A DNA stretch of 34,707 nt from Leptolyngbyaceae cyanobacterium HOT.MB2.61 (GCA_023511615.1 JAIMBL010000024.1:1-34707), one strand, 5' to 3'; shown: positions 1 to 8,657, counted from the first letter of the stretch. Translations and numbers: made by a program. The notes: generated by a model not told the origin, from the sequence alone.

Positions 1-106
1 GGTGAAAGAGTAGCCTAAGCTACTCTTTCATCTCAAACAAAATCCCTGGAATATTGATTTTGTTTTGGTGATCAGCGACGCCTATCACCAAACTCTCAGG
101 AGAGCC
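1..106 (-). repeat. MITE-like dispersed repeat, copy 1 (cut by window edge)
   Basis: This is the first of four related copies, in reverse orientation to copies 2 and 4. It ends with the terminal inverted repeat GGAGAGCC at 99-106; the other terminus lies outside the window. It contains a perfect 12-bp hairpin (3-14 pairing with 19-30, loop ctaa), the best preserved version of this stem among the copies. A second imperfect hairpin lies at 67-89. No gene was seen between it and mutL. Confidence 0.85.
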
Positions 107-213
107 AAAGAAATTAGATGTACTGGCAAGTATTTATATAGAAAATCTAACTTCTTAGGAGATCCTTACCTATCCACCATCTACCCACCACTCGTCCAAC
201 CCACTCTCTCCTC

Positions 214-254
214 ACTAACAACTAACAACTAATAAACTAACAACTAATAACTAC
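214..254. repeat. Short tandem repeat (CTAACAA-type heptamer)
   Basis: Iterations of a roughly 7-bp unit (CTAACAA and CTAATAA variants) lie about 45 bp before the mutL start. Such short tandemly repeated repetitive (STRR) sequences are well known between genes of filamentous cyanobacteria. No function is visible. The rest of 107-297 is AT- and CT-rich with no recognisable gene. Confidence 0.6.
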
Positions 255-297
255 TATTCCCTTACTATCCCCTCTCCCATCGCCTACACTAAGAGTC

Positions 298-2064
298 ATG
301 CGGTCTGGGATTGAGGCGTTACCGTTAGACGTTGTTCATCTGATTGCGGCGGGTGAAGTCATTGATTCGCTGGCGGCTGTTGTGCGGGAACTTGCAGAAA
401 ATGCTCTGGATGCGGGAGCCAGTCGAATCTCCATCTCTCTCTATCCCAATCAGTGGCGAGTTCGGGTTGCGGATAACGGCCAGGGGATGAGTCTGGAGGA
501 TCTGCAACGGGCAGCCTCTCCCCATACCACCAGCAAAATTCGCGATCGCCAGGATCTGACCAAAATTACAAGCCTGGGATTTCGAGGTGAAGCTTTATAC
601 AGCCTGGCTCAGTTAGCCAACCTGGAAATTGTTAGCCGCCCTGTTGACAGTCAGGAAGGCTGGTGGGTTGCCTATGATGAGCAGGGAAAGCCCTGCCAGA
701 TAGAACCAGCGGCGATCGCACCTGGCACAGTTGTCATTGCTGATAACATCTTTAGCAACTGGCCTGCTCGCCGCCAGAGTTTGCCACCAATGGTCCAACA
801 ACTCAAGGCTGTACAGACCGTAGTCCACCAGATGGCGCTTTGCCATCCCCAGATCACCTGGCAGGTTGAGCAGGATGAATGTGACTGGCTCAAGTTGTGG
901 ATGGGTAAAACTGCGCGGCAGATTCTTCCTCAAATTCTACGAGATGTGCAGGAGAGCGATTTGCAGGAGATCGTTTGGCGAAACGAAGGCGAAGAACCTC
1001 CCATCTCTCCTCTTTTCTGCTCCTCCTCTCTCTACCTTCTTCTCGGACTGCCAGATCGCTGCCATCGTCATCGACCCGACTGGATTCGTGTGGCACTCAA
1101 TGGCCGATTTGTACGCATCCCAGAACTAGAGCAAACCCTTCTGACGGGATTTCGTCGCACCCTGCCACGCGACCGATTCCCCGTTTGCTTTGCCCATTTC
1201 TACATTCCACCCGAACACATTGACTGGAACCGCCATCCGGCCAAATCTGAAGTTTACCTGCACCACCTGGACTATTGGCGAGCCCAACTGACCCACGCAA
1301 TTGATAAAGCCTTACAACTCAGTTCGATCAATCTCTCCGATACCCTCTACTTCGACCGGGCAGGTAAGGTTTTGAAAACCGCGGAAGCGCAGAGTCAGTA
1401 CAATGTCCGCAGGAGTCAGACGACAGGCGACGGGCAACAGGGGGCAGGCGACGGGCAACAGGTGGACAACAGGGGACAGGGGGCAGAACTTGAAACTCAA
1501 AACTCAAAACTTAAAACTCAAAACTCCTCTCTCCGCGCGATCGCCCAGGTTCACAACATGTACATCCTTGCGGAGCATCCATCGGGGGTTTGGCTGATTG
1601 AACAGCACATTGCCCATGAACGAGTGTTGTATGAACAGTTGTGCGATCGCTGGCAAATGGTGCCGCTGCGATCGCCCATTATCCTGAATCAGCTTTCCAC
1701 TGCCCAGGTAGAACAACTGCAACGCCTGGGAATTGATGTGGAGCCCTTTGGTGAGCAAGCCTGGGTTGTGCGTACTGCCCCCGAACTTTTAGTCCAGCGG
1801 GAGGATTGCGCCGCTGCCCTTTGGGAACTGAGTTTGGGCGGTGATTTGCAAATGGCTCAGGTTGCCACCGCCTGCCGTAGCGCTATCCGTAATGGCACCC
1901 CACTCACCCTGGAGGAGATGCAAACCCTCCTTGACCAGTGGCAGCAGACCCGCAACCCCCGCACCTGTCCCCACGGTCGTCCCATTTGTCTCAGTCTGGA
2001 GGAGTCGGCCCTATCCCGTTTCTTTCGCCGCCATTGGGTCATTGGTAAGAGCCATGGAATTTAA
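298..2064 (+). CDS. mutL: DNA mismatch repair protein MutL
   Basis: MutL is the ATPase that links MutS mismatch recognition to downstream repair. The N-terminal GHKL ATPase is clear: IAAGEV at residues 16-21, the E31/N35/D38 helix, then DNGQGM, TSK and GFRGEAL motifs, and HPAKSEV near the end of that half. The C-terminal half has EQHIAHE (435-441), matching the DQHA(X)2E(X)4E endonuclease motif with D-to-E and A-to-I changes, and CPHGRP (557-562), so it is the endonuclease type expected in bacteria without MutH. The linker at about residues 375-410 is encoded by an in-frame short-repeat tract and is unlikely to be structured. The ATG start has little Shine-Dalgarno signal. The stop overlaps the start of the next gene by 11 bp. 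Confidence 0.96.
   Translation: MRSGIEALPLDVVHLIAAGEVIDSLAAVVRELAENALDAGASRISISLYPNQWRVRVADNGQGMSLEDLQRAASPHTTSKIRDRQDLTKITSLGFRGEALYSLAQLANLEIVSRPVDSQEGWWVAYDEQGKPCQIEPAAIAPGTVVIADNIFSNWPARRQSLPPMVQQLKAVQTVVHQMALCHPQITWQVEQDECDWLKLWMGKTARQILPQILRDVQESDLQEIVWRNEGEEPPISPLFCSSSLYLLLGLPDRCHRHRPDWIRVALNGRFVRIPELEQTLLTGFRRTLPRDRFPVCFAHFYIPPEHIDWNRHPAKSEVYLHHLDYWRAQLTHAIDKALQLSSINLSDTLYFDRAGKVLKTAEAQSQYNVRRSQTTGDGQQGAGDGQQVDNRGQGAELETQNSKLKTQNSSLRAIAQVHNMYILAEHPSGVWLIEQHIAHERVLYEQLCDRWQMVPLRSPIILNQLSTAQVEQLQRLGIDVEPFGEQAWVVRTAPELLVQREDCAAALWELSLGGDLQMAQVATACRSAIRNGTPLTLEEMQTLLDQWQQTRNPRTCPHGRPICLSLEESALSRFFRRHWVIGKSHGI
1420..1527 (+). repeat. Short-repeat tract inserted in frame in mutL
   Basis: Two repeat types follow one another: CAGGCGACGGGCAA-like units, then AAACTCAAAACT-like units. 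They encode a Gly/Gln/Asp-rich then Gln/Asn/Ser/Lys/Leu-rich linker. Similar repeat text occurs between genes at 11731-11779 and 31530-31610, so repeats normally found between genes are being translated here. The reading frame is kept through the tract. Confidence 0.75.
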
Positions 2065-3658
2065 GGATGCTGGTGTTGATCTGTTGACTACGGCAATGCA
2101 ACATCACCAGGCAGGACAGTTGCAGGAGGCCGAGCGGCTTTATCGGCAGGTGTTGCAGCAACAGCCCAATCAGCCAGATGCCTTGTATCTATTGGGATTG
2201 ATTGCCCACCAGGTGGGGAATCTGGACGGGGCGATCGCTCTCTACCAGCAAGCCATTGCCTCCCAACCCAACTTTGCTGAGGCTCATAATAATCTGGGGG
2301 CAGCCTTTCAACAGCAGGGGAATTTAGCCGCGGCGATCGCCCACTATCAAGCAACACTGCGAATTAAGCCGGACAATCCCAATGCCAACATCAATCTGGG
2401 GGTGACGCTGCAACAGCAAGGAAAATTGGAGGCGGCGATCGCTCGTTACCAGAAAGCTATTCGCCTTAACCCCAATCTGCCAGAGGCCCACAGCAATCTG
2501 GCCCATGCCCTGAAAGAGCGGGGCGAGTTAGAGCCAGCCATTTCCCACTATCAAACCACTGTGCAGCTTGCCCCCAATAATCCTGAAGCCTATCGGGATC
2601 TGGGGGATGCCTTGCAGGAACAGGGGCGCATTGACGACGCGATCGCCTTACTGGATAGGGCAATCAATCAGTTTCCAAATCACGTCCAACTGCGGGGAAG
2701 CCGCATCCGAGCAAAGCTCATTTCGGGTAACCTGGGCGAAGGTTTTGCTGAGTATGATCCCTGGCGTTTGAGTCTATCCAATCGGGCATTTTCTCAACCA
2801 GCCTGGGATCGTTCTGATCTGAATGGTCGATCCATCCTGCTCTACACCGAAACTGGAGCGGGGATGGGGGATATCATCCAGTTCATTCGCTATGCTCCCC
2901 TGGTTGCCCGGCAGCATGGACGGGTGATTGTAGAGTGTCAGCCTCCCCTCCTGCGACTGTTTCAGTCAATTCCAGGGATTGAAATTGTGATTGCAACAGG
3001 TAATCCACTCCCCCCCTTTGATGTGCAGTCCTCCATCCTGAGTCTTCCTTCTATCTTTGGCACCACCTTAGAAACGATCCCTGCCTCTATTCCCTACTTG
3101 TTTCCGCCTTCGCTCCCTCCGTTCTCCCTGCCGCCTTCACCCCAACCATCCCGTCTCAAGGCTGGCCTCGTCTGGGGTGGCGATCCCAACCACCGCCATG
3201 ACCGCGATCGCTCCTGCCCGGTTCAGGAGTTTCGCCGGTTTTTGACGACTGGAGAGATAGCTTTCTACAGCCTCCAAAAAGGACCGCACAGCGCTGAGCT
3301 GGCAGAAGTTGAAGGATGGCCCATTCAAGATCTGGGACCGCAACTGAATGACTTTGCCGATACGGCAGCGGCGATCGCCCAACTTGACCTGGTTATCTCT
3401 GTCGATACCTCCGTAGCTCACCTGGCCGGTGCTCTGGGAAAACCCGTCTGGATACTGCTTGCCTTTGCTGCCGACTGGCGCTGGCTGATGCACCGGAAAG
3501 ATAGTCCCTGGTATCCAACCGCCCGGTTGTTTCGTCAGCCCCGCCGCCATGCTTGGGCAGAAGTTTGTGATCAGGTTGCCCAGGAGCTACACCGACTTTC
3601 CTCTTACAGCGAGTTTCAAATGCATAAACGGCTCTCCTGGGAGTTTGGTGATAAGTGA
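2054..3658 (+). CDS. TPR protein with C-terminal GT9-like glycosyltransferase domain
   Basis: The N-terminal roughly 220 residues form about six tetratricopeptide repeats with the usual A-x-x-x-Y-x-x-A-I-x-x-x-P pattern. The C-terminal half resembles the heptosyltransferase-like (GT9-related) domain often joined to TPRs in cyanobacteria: GAGMGDIIQF near its start and DTSVAHLAGALGKPVW near its end. Substrate unknown. The frame is open from 1841, but translation probably starts at this ATG, 11 bp inside mutL, where the TPR region begins, implying translational coupling. A proline-rich stretch (about residues 350-367) interrupts the transferase domain. The last ten or so codons and the TGA stop come from the mobile repeat at 3630-3751, so the native C-terminus has probably been replaced. 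Confidence 0.85.
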   Translation: MEFKDAGVDLLTTAMQHHQAGQLQEAERLYRQVLQQQPNQPDALYLLGLIAHQVGNLDGAIALYQQAIASQPNFAEAHNNLGAAFQQQGNLAAAIAHYQATLRIKPDNPNANINLGVTLQQQGKLEAAIARYQKAIRLNPNLPEAHSNLAHALKERGELEPAISHYQTTVQLAPNNPEAYRDLGDALQEQGRIDDAIALLDRAINQFPNHVQLRGSRIRAKLISGNLGEGFAEYDPWRLSLSNRAFSQPAWDRSDLNGRSILLYTETGAGMGDIIQFIRYAPLVARQHGRVIVECQPPLLRLFQSIPGIEIVIATGNPLPPFDVQSSILSLPSIFGTTLETIPASIPYLFPPSLPPFSLPPSPQPSRLKAGLVWGGDPNHRHDRDRSCPVQEFRRFLTTGEIAFYSLQKGPHSAELAEVEGWPIQDLGPQLNDFADTAAAIAQLDLVISVDTSVAHLAGALGKPVWILLAFAADWRWLMHRKDSPWYPTARLFRQPRRHAWAEVCDQVAQELHRLSSYSEFQMHKRLSWEFGDK

Positions 3659-3751
3659 CGCTTATTACCGAAACAAAATCAATATTCCAGGGATTCTGTT
3701 TTAGATGAAAGAATAGCGTAAGCGACTCTTTCACCGGCAAGCCGGAAGAAA
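3630..3751 (+). repeat. MITE-like dispersed repeat, copy 2
   Basis: It starts with GGCTCTCC and runs through the same ordered hairpins as the other copies to CCGGCAAGCCGG at 3734-3745. The right terminus is decayed (GGAAGAAA instead of GGAGAGCC), and no target-site duplication can be seen, so this is probably an older insertion. The first 29 bp are the 3' end of the TPR/glycosyltransferase gene. Confidence 0.88.
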
Positions 3752-3900
3752 CCCCCTAGCCCCTTAAAGCCAGCTTCTAGCTCCTCAAATTGTGGCTAAC
3801 TCAACTGAAAACCCCTGTAAAAGTACCTGGATGGGGAATACCATTTGGGGAAGACCCTGTTCAGTATAGAGGTGCAAAGCCCAGGCACAGGGATAACAGT

Positions 3901-4821
3901 ATGACTCATGGAACAACAGTCAATGCTACAGTTTTGCGCGTTGTGGATGGCGATACGCTACGGGTCCGGCTGGGTGATAAAGAAGAATCCCTCCGCATCT
4001 CAGCCTTGGATACTGAGGAATCAAATCGTGGCAGCAGTACAAAACCCGTAACCCCTCACGGTAAAGCGGCAAAGCAGGCGGCTCAAAAGTTTTTCCCGGT
4101 CAACTCGCAAATTACTCTGGAATTTGCTGGATCTGAACCGCTGGAGGTTTGCCTAGAGAAGTACCGCGACAACTATGGTCGATTACTGGTTTTCGTACAC
4201 AAAGATGGCAAGGACTACCAGGAGCATATGATTCTGGAAGGGTATAGTCCTTACTTCGTGAAATACGGTAATGTCAATTTTCCAGAATATCACCAGCGCT
4301 ATATTCAGGCAGAACGCAAAGCCCAATCTGAGCGGCGGGGCATTTGGGATCAGATTCAAGCGAATGGCTCAGAAATTAACAATTACGCTTTGTTGACAAC
4401 CTGGTGGCATCTTCGGGCCGCTGTCATTGATGAGTACCGATCGCTCAAGGTAACGATGCCCGCTATTCTGAATACCCGTTTAGATTACGCCAGACTCATT
4501 GAACTGGCAAAAGATAAAAAGGAGACAACTGTGTTCACGGAACTCAGGAGTTTTAAGAGAATTCGCGGAAATCATCTGGTCATTGATATTGGCTCTCAGC
4601 AACAACCCTTCCAGGTTTTCATTGCTGACCTGGAGCGCGAAAACAGCCAGCAAGTCATGGAATTGCTGGTTAACCGCTATTTATCTGACGATGTTATCCA
4701 TCCACGGCGTAACTATGCCTATGTCACAGGTGCTCTGCAATTGTTCCAGAATCGCCAGGATTTACCGCCCATCGTTCAATTAAAGGTGACATCCATTGAC
4801 CAGATCACCGACTATCCTTAG
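3901..4821 (+). CDS. Thermonuclease (staphylococcal nuclease) family protein
   Basis: This 306-residue protein has an SNase-like OB-fold domain in its first 160 residues. VVDGDT lies at 14-19. R32, D37 and E40 have the same spacing as catalytic Arg35, Asp40 and Glu43 of staphylococcal nuclease, and R94 in NYGR matches Arg87, so it is predicted to be an active Ca2+-dependent nuclease. The last 140 residues are an added region I do not recognise. The frame is open upstream to 3790, but that part looks unrelated to the family and ATG 3901 sits just before the domain. No signal peptide is apparent. The gene converges on murF and overlaps its 3' end by 17 bp. Confidence 0.88.
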   Translation: MTHGTTVNATVLRVVDGDTLRVRLGDKEESLRISALDTEESNRGSSTKPVTPHGKAAKQAAQKFFPVNSQITLEFAGSEPLEVCLEKYRDNYGRLLVFVHKDGKDYQEHMILEGYSPYFVKYGNVNFPEYHQRYIQAERKAQSERRGIWDQIQANGSEINNYALLTTWWHLRAAVIDEYRSLKVTMPAILNTRLDYARLIELAKDKKETTVFTELRSFKRIRGNHLVIDIGSQQQPFQVFIADLERENSQQVMELLVNRYLSDDVIHPRRNYAYVTGALQLFQNRQDLPPIVQLKVTSIDQITDYP

Positions 4822-6196
4822 GGTTACGCAGTGCTTCGACGACTCGATCCAGTCCAACAGCACGGGATGCTTTGAACAGCAGGCGATCGCCCGGTTTCAT
4901 GATCTCCTGTAAGCGGGCAGTTAGTGCCTCATGGGTGGTAAACCGTTCAGTGGGTGCGGGAGCGGCCCCGGCTGCCAGCGCACTGGCTTCAGGATCTTCT
5001 GCCAAAATTAGTAATTGATCCAGCTTAAGCTGCCTGACAGCCGCTCCAACCCGTTCGTGAAATTCCGGCGATCGCTCCCCTAGTTCTTTCATGGTTCCTA
5101 ATACAGCAATTCGCCGTTTCCCAGGGGTTTGGGCAAGCAATTCCAGGGAGGCCAGCATTGATTCCAGTCCGGCATTATAGGTTTCGTCCAGAAGAATAAT
5201 GTCTTCTGGCAATTCATAGCGCTGTGCCCGTCCGGCTGGCAGGTCAACGGTTAGCCCCTGTGCCAGGGAAGACCAGTCGATTCCCAGGACTTTTGCAACT
5301 GCGATCGCGGCCAGGTAGTTTAGAGCATTGTGCCGACCGGGGAGGGGTAACGGTAACTCCAGCCCTTCAACCAGCAGCGTTCCTCGATTGGTAAATTGCC
5401 CCTGGACATCCCCGCCCTCCAGGCCATAGGTAATCGTTGTTCCCTGCCACACAGATGCCGCCGTTTTTAGCAACAGCGGATTGTCATAGTTGAGAATGGC
5501 GGTGCCTGTACGAGGCATTTCTGCCAGCAATTCACACTTGGCCTGGGCGATCGCCTCCTCTGATCCCAACCGCCCAATGTGAGCCGTACCCACATTGGTA
5601 ATCACAGCGATATCTGGAGAAGCAATCTGGGTCAGTAAGGCAATCTCTCCTGGTCCCCGCATCCCCATTTCAATCACCGCATAATGATGCTTGGGTTCCA
5701 GTTCTAATAAAGTTTTGGGGACGCCAATTTCGTTGTTGTAGTTTGCCTGGCTCTTGAGCAGGGGAGTGTGGGGTGTAAGGTGGGATAGAACAGCCGCAAT
5801 CAGCTCTTTGGTGGTGGTTTTGCCGACGGAGCCAGTTACCGCAATGACGGGGATCGTAAACTGATCCCGCCACCAGCGGGCGATCGCTTGATAGGCTGCC
5901 AGGGTATCGGCCACCGTCAGAAATGGGCTAGTCGGCAGCATTTTGGATCGCAGGGCACTGAAGGCGGAATCCACACTGACAATCGCAGCGATCGCCCCCC
6001 GCTGCATGGCCTCCCCCACAAACTCATGCCCATCAAAGGTTTCTCCCTTCAGGGCCAGGAAGACTTCACCTGGAACCAGACGGCGAGTATCGGTTGTGAT
6101 CCCCGCTGCTTGCGTTGCCAGAGACGTTGCCGATAGGTTTACTGGCGTTGCATTAAGGACAGCAGTTAATTGAGCTAGCGTGGCACGACAGGGCAT
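4805..6196 (-). CDS. murF: UDP-N-acetylmuramoyl-tripeptide--D-alanyl-D-alanine ligase
   Basis: MurF adds D-Ala-D-Ala to the UDP-MurNAc tripeptide, the last cytoplasmic step in making the peptidoglycan pentapeptide. The three Mur-ligase regions are present: an N-terminal substrate domain with DTRRLVPGEVFLALKG, the ATP-binding loop VTGSVGKTTTKE, and the central NVGTAHIGRLGS and GRHNALNYLAA motifs. The C-terminal domain includes DETYNAGLESM, in place of the more usual DSYNANPDSM. At 463 residues the length is normal. It follows dedA by 15 bp on the same strand and is probably co-transcribed with it. Confidence 0.96.
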   Translation of the reverse strand: MPCRATLAQLTAVLNATPVNLSATSLATQAAGITTDTRRLVPGEVFLALKGETFDGHEFVGEAMQRGAIAAIVSVDSAFSALRSKMLPTSPFLTVADTLAAYQAIARWWRDQFTIPVIAVTGSVGKTTTKELIAAVLSHLTPHTPLLKSQANYNNEIGVPKTLLELEPKHHYAVIEMGMRGPGEIALLTQIASPDIAVITNVGTAHIGRLGSEEAIAQAKCELLAEMPRTGTAILNYDNPLLLKTAASVWQGTTITYGLEGGDVQGQFTNRGTLLVEGLELPLPLPGRHNALNYLAAIAVAKVLGIDWSSLAQGLTVDLPAGRAQRYELPEDIILLDETYNAGLESMLASLELLAQTPGKRRIAVLGTMKELGERSPEFHERVGAAVRQLKLDQLLILAEDPEASALAAGAAPAPTERFTTHEALTARLQEIMKPGDRLLFKASRAVGLDRVVEALRNPKDSR

Positions 6197-6211
6197 GACT
6201 GATTTACCGTC

Positions 6212-6874
6212 CTACTGGCCTTCAACCACCTGATCCTTGACAGGTTGGTTTTCTACTGCAACTTCCTTCGCCTTGCGAGACTCCAGCCAGATTGGAACCA
6301 CAATCCAGGCAGCCACGATCAGTAAAGTCAACAGCGCAAATCGACTGGCCCACTCAACCAGCTTCTCTAAAGGAACAATTTGCCCAGCGAAGTAAGAGAG
6401 TGTCACCATCACAGAGGCCCAGGCGATCGCCCCCAGGGTATTGTAAAGCATGAATTTGGAGTAGGGCATTTCAGCGATCCCCGCCAGTGGACTGGCAAAA
6501 ACTCGCAGCAGGGCCACAAAGCGTCCCAGAAAAACGGCCTTTGCTGCATTCTGGCTGAACTGATTTTTAAGCGATAGCAATTGGGATTCTTGAACCCGAA
6601 ATATTCGACCGATTCCCACCAGCATCGGCCATCCCCCGGATCGACCTGCCCAGTAACCCAGGTTGCCCCCCAGGGTTGCCCCCAGTATGGCGTCGCCTAA
6701 AACGATCCAATAGTTCAGTTGATCACTCCCGGCCAGAAAACCGCCTGCCAGGGTCACCGTTTCTCCGGGAATGGGCAGCCCAACATTCTCCAACAAAATA
6801 CCTAAAAATACTGCCCAGTAGCCATACTGCTGGGCAATTTCCTCAATTCTCTCTAGAGATATTAGTTCAGACAT
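6212..6874 (-). CDS. DedA/VTT-family membrane protein
   Basis: DedA proteins are inner-membrane transporters or lipid flippases; some members recycle undecaprenyl phosphate. This 220-residue protein has the family signature ENVGLPIPGET near residue 30, a re-entrant glycine-rich stretch (GATLGGNLGYWAGR), FLGRFVALLRVFASPLAG in the second half, and a hydrophobic C-terminal helix followed by a charged tail. It lies directly upstream of murF, so a link to envelope lipid-carrier supply is plausible. That link is inference, and not every DedA protein has this role. Confidence 0.9.
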   Translation of the reverse strand: MSELISLERIEEIAQQYGYWAVFLGILLENVGLPIPGETVTLAGGFLAGSDQLNYWIVLGDAILGATLGGNLGYWAGRSGGWPMLVGIGRIFRVQESQLLSLKNQFSQNAAKAVFLGRFVALLRVFASPLAGIAEMPYSKFMLYNTLGAIAWASVMVTLSYFAGQIVPLEKLVEWASRFALLTLLIVAAWIVVPIWLESRKAKEVAVENQPVKDQVVEGQ

Positions 6875-7385
6875 GCAGAAAGGCTTTTACAAAACGTTAT
6901 CATCCCGCTTCAATCTTGACGTGGTTTTACGAAATCTGTCAATTGTACGGAATCTCTACTAATTGCCTTGTAGAAGAGATGGATGGAACAACTGGAAAAC
7001 TGCTTCCCCTGGTACATTTCGTAGCCTCGCTCCGGGTCCAATTCCGGTTCAAAAATCCTCTGTTTGAGAACAAAGTGTCGGGGAATACGGTTTCTGCCGA
7101 AAGTATGAAGTTTATTAAAAACAGATGCCGTAGAGTCTCGTCTATAGAAGTTAAAGATTGCGTAAAGTTACTGAAGAGGACAGTGTATTCAGTGGGATAA
7201 GTCCTGTATTTTGTTGAAATCAACTGTGATTCTACTTAGGTAATCAATCGCTTCAATAACTTCTGAATTGTTCCCTGTAGGCTTAGTGATCTCAATCTTT
7301 GGCTGTTCCAAGAATTGGCTCTTGCCATCACGCCTCTAGTTTGAGATTTGCTAGTTGCTGTCAATAACATTACATATTGGGTTTT
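6875..7385. other. Intergenic region between dedA and the STAS gene
   Basis: This is 511 bp between divergent genes. Open frames occur on both strands (for example 6979-7200 plus and 6939-7223 minus), but neither has a plausible start context or recognisable motif, and they are antisense to one another. I treat the region as non-coding. It should hold the promoters of both flanking genes, but no convincing -35/-10 pair could be fixed. Confidence 0.5.
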
Positions 7386-7769
7386 ATGAATATGAAGTTC
7401 GTACATGAGGGCAGGTTCGTTTTGCTTCAACCCCAGGGTCAACTGGATGCCCAGGCGGGAATGAATCTCAAACAACAGGTGCTGGCTATTGAATCTGATC
7501 AGTTTAATCTTTGCATCGTTGACCTGGCTCAGGTAGATTTTATTGACAGTGCCGGTCTTTTGTCTCTGGTCAGTGGGTTAAATGCAGCCAATCGGAAAAA
7601 CTGCCGTCTGGTATTTTGTAACCTGCGTCCTTCAGTCCGACTAATCTTCGAAATTACTCAATTGGACTCGGTATTCGAGCTATTTGATACCTTTTCGGAA
7701 GCAACCGCAGGGATTCTACAGGGCTCCGAACAAATGTCCTGGCCTACTGCTGAACCTGTCGCTGCGTAG
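7386..7769 (+). CDS. STAS-domain anti-sigma-factor antagonist
   Basis: This 127-residue single-domain protein resembles SpoIIAA/RsbV-type anti-anti-sigma factors. Its central VDFIDSAGLLSLVSG has the conserved Asp-Ser, where the serine is the usual phosphorylation site that controls binding to an anti-sigma kinase. LVFCNLRPSVRLIFEIT matches the second half of the fold. No kinase or phosphatase partner is encoded nearby, so the partner acts from elsewhere. An in-frame TTG lies 9 bp upstream, but ATG 7386 (or 7392) is the more natural start. Confidence 0.88.
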   Translation: MNMKFVHEGRFVLLQPQGQLDAQAGMNLKQQVLAIESDQFNLCIVDLAQVDFIDSAGLLSLVSGLNAANRKNCRLVFCNLRPSVRLIFEITQLDSVFELFDTFSEATAGILQGSEQMSWPTAEPVAA

Positions 7770-7850
7770 GATAGTAGACCTCACGAAGTAAGGCTACACC
7801 CGTTGCGGTTCAGGGACTCGAAGGTCAAGTCGCGGATCCTCTGAGCTTCG

Positions 7851-8093
7851 CTAGTTTTCTAGATCAGTCAGCATCACAACCTGAACTTTGGGTGCCTGAA
7901 CTGGAAAAGCAGGGAGGACAGCCGCTTCAGAATCTTGTGCCTTTGCTTGCTGCTTCCCTGCATCCGTGACCGGAGGAAATGTTGCTAGAATCGCCTGCTT
8001 CAGGGTAGTCCCGATCTCAGCCGCAGCAGACCCCAATCCATCTGCTTAAGAATTGTTCTCAGAGGGGTCTACTACGATCAGAGCGTCTGACAT
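7851..8093 (-). pseudogene. Small gene interrupted by one in-frame TAA
   Basis: The ATG at 8093 overlaps the TGA of the coiled-coil gene (TGATG), a typical coupled start. The frame reads MSDALIVVDPSENNS, then TAA (8048-8046), then continues in the same frame for 64 more codons to a TAG at 7851-7853. Codon choice after the stop still looks like coding DNA, with an Ala/Gln/Val-rich product ending in MLTDLEN. The simplest readings are a recent nonsense mutation or a sequencing error; use of a downstream TTG at 8036 is another. I do not recognise the protein family. Confidence 0.5.
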
Positions 8094-8641
8094 CAAACGC
8101 TGCCAAAAGCTGGTAAGGTTGCGCCTCTAAAGCGACCGAAACTGGGCAGGTCAAGATGGGTTTGACGTCGAGTTCTAACGGCCAGACGGTAGCTGACACT
8201 TTGCAGTTCGGCGTGGAGCTGGCGGTTCTCGCGCTGGATTTGAGCCACTTTTTCTCGAATGGGCACCATGCGCTCGGCAAACTTTTGTCGATAGATTTTA
8301 GGCAGCTCTTGAACCACCTGCTCTAACATGCGGGAGCGATCGGTTAATTCCTGCACTGTCTGCCGTAGCTGATAAATTTCGGCGTCGCGATCGCTAATCT
8401 GCTCCTGATAAAATGTCACCTGCTGTTCTACCCCTTGCAGTTGCTCCCGCAGGGCACGCATTTCGGCCATATGCCGCTCAGAAACTTCTGGATTGGGCAT
8501 GAAGCTGGCATTGCCCTTTACCAGACGAAATAGTTCCTGGGATAGCTGCTGCACCAGGTTATCGCGCATTTGCAATTCTTCGTTCAGGCGGGCAACTTCA
8601 GCTTGCAATTCAGTTGGGTTTTGGCTTGCAAAATAGGTCAC
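8093..8641 (-). CDS. Coiled-coil protein of unknown function
   Basis: The product (182 residues) is mostly heptad-patterned and rich in Glu, Gln, Arg and Leu from about residue 10 to 150, then has a basic, Gly/Pro-containing tail (LDLPSFGRFRG). It has no signal peptide or membrane segment, so it is probably a cytoplasmic structural or scaffolding protein. I chose the GTG at 8641 because GGAG lies eight bases upstream and it sits 16 bp after the flavoprotein stop. The frame is open further to an ATG at 8710 inside that gene. It shares a TGATG overlap with the interrupted gene downstream. Confidence 0.7.
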   Translation of the reverse strand: MTYFASQNPTELQAEVARLNEELQMRDNLVQQLSQELFRLVKGNASFMPNPEVSERHMAEMRALREQLQGVEQQVTFYQEQISDRDAEIYQLRQTVQELTDRSRMLEQVVQELPKIYRQKFAERMVPIREKVAQIQRENRQLHAELQSVSYRLAVRTRRQTHLDLPSFGRFRGATLPAFGSV

Positions 8642-8657
8642 GTCTTTCACTCCGTTA

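Noticed and set aside
1841-2053. N-terminal extension of the TPR/glycosyltransferase frame into mutL
   Set aside because: It is an alternative frame of mutL with no TPR pattern; the family homology begins at the ATG at 2054.
6979-7200. Open frame between dedA and the STAS gene
   Set aside because: No start context or motif, antisense frame equally open, codon use unlike neighbours.
7772-8074. 9-bp inverted repeats TAGTAGACC (7772-7780) and GGTCTACTA (8066-8074)
   Set aside because: Too short and far apart to define an element; the right arm lies within the codons of the interrupted small gene.
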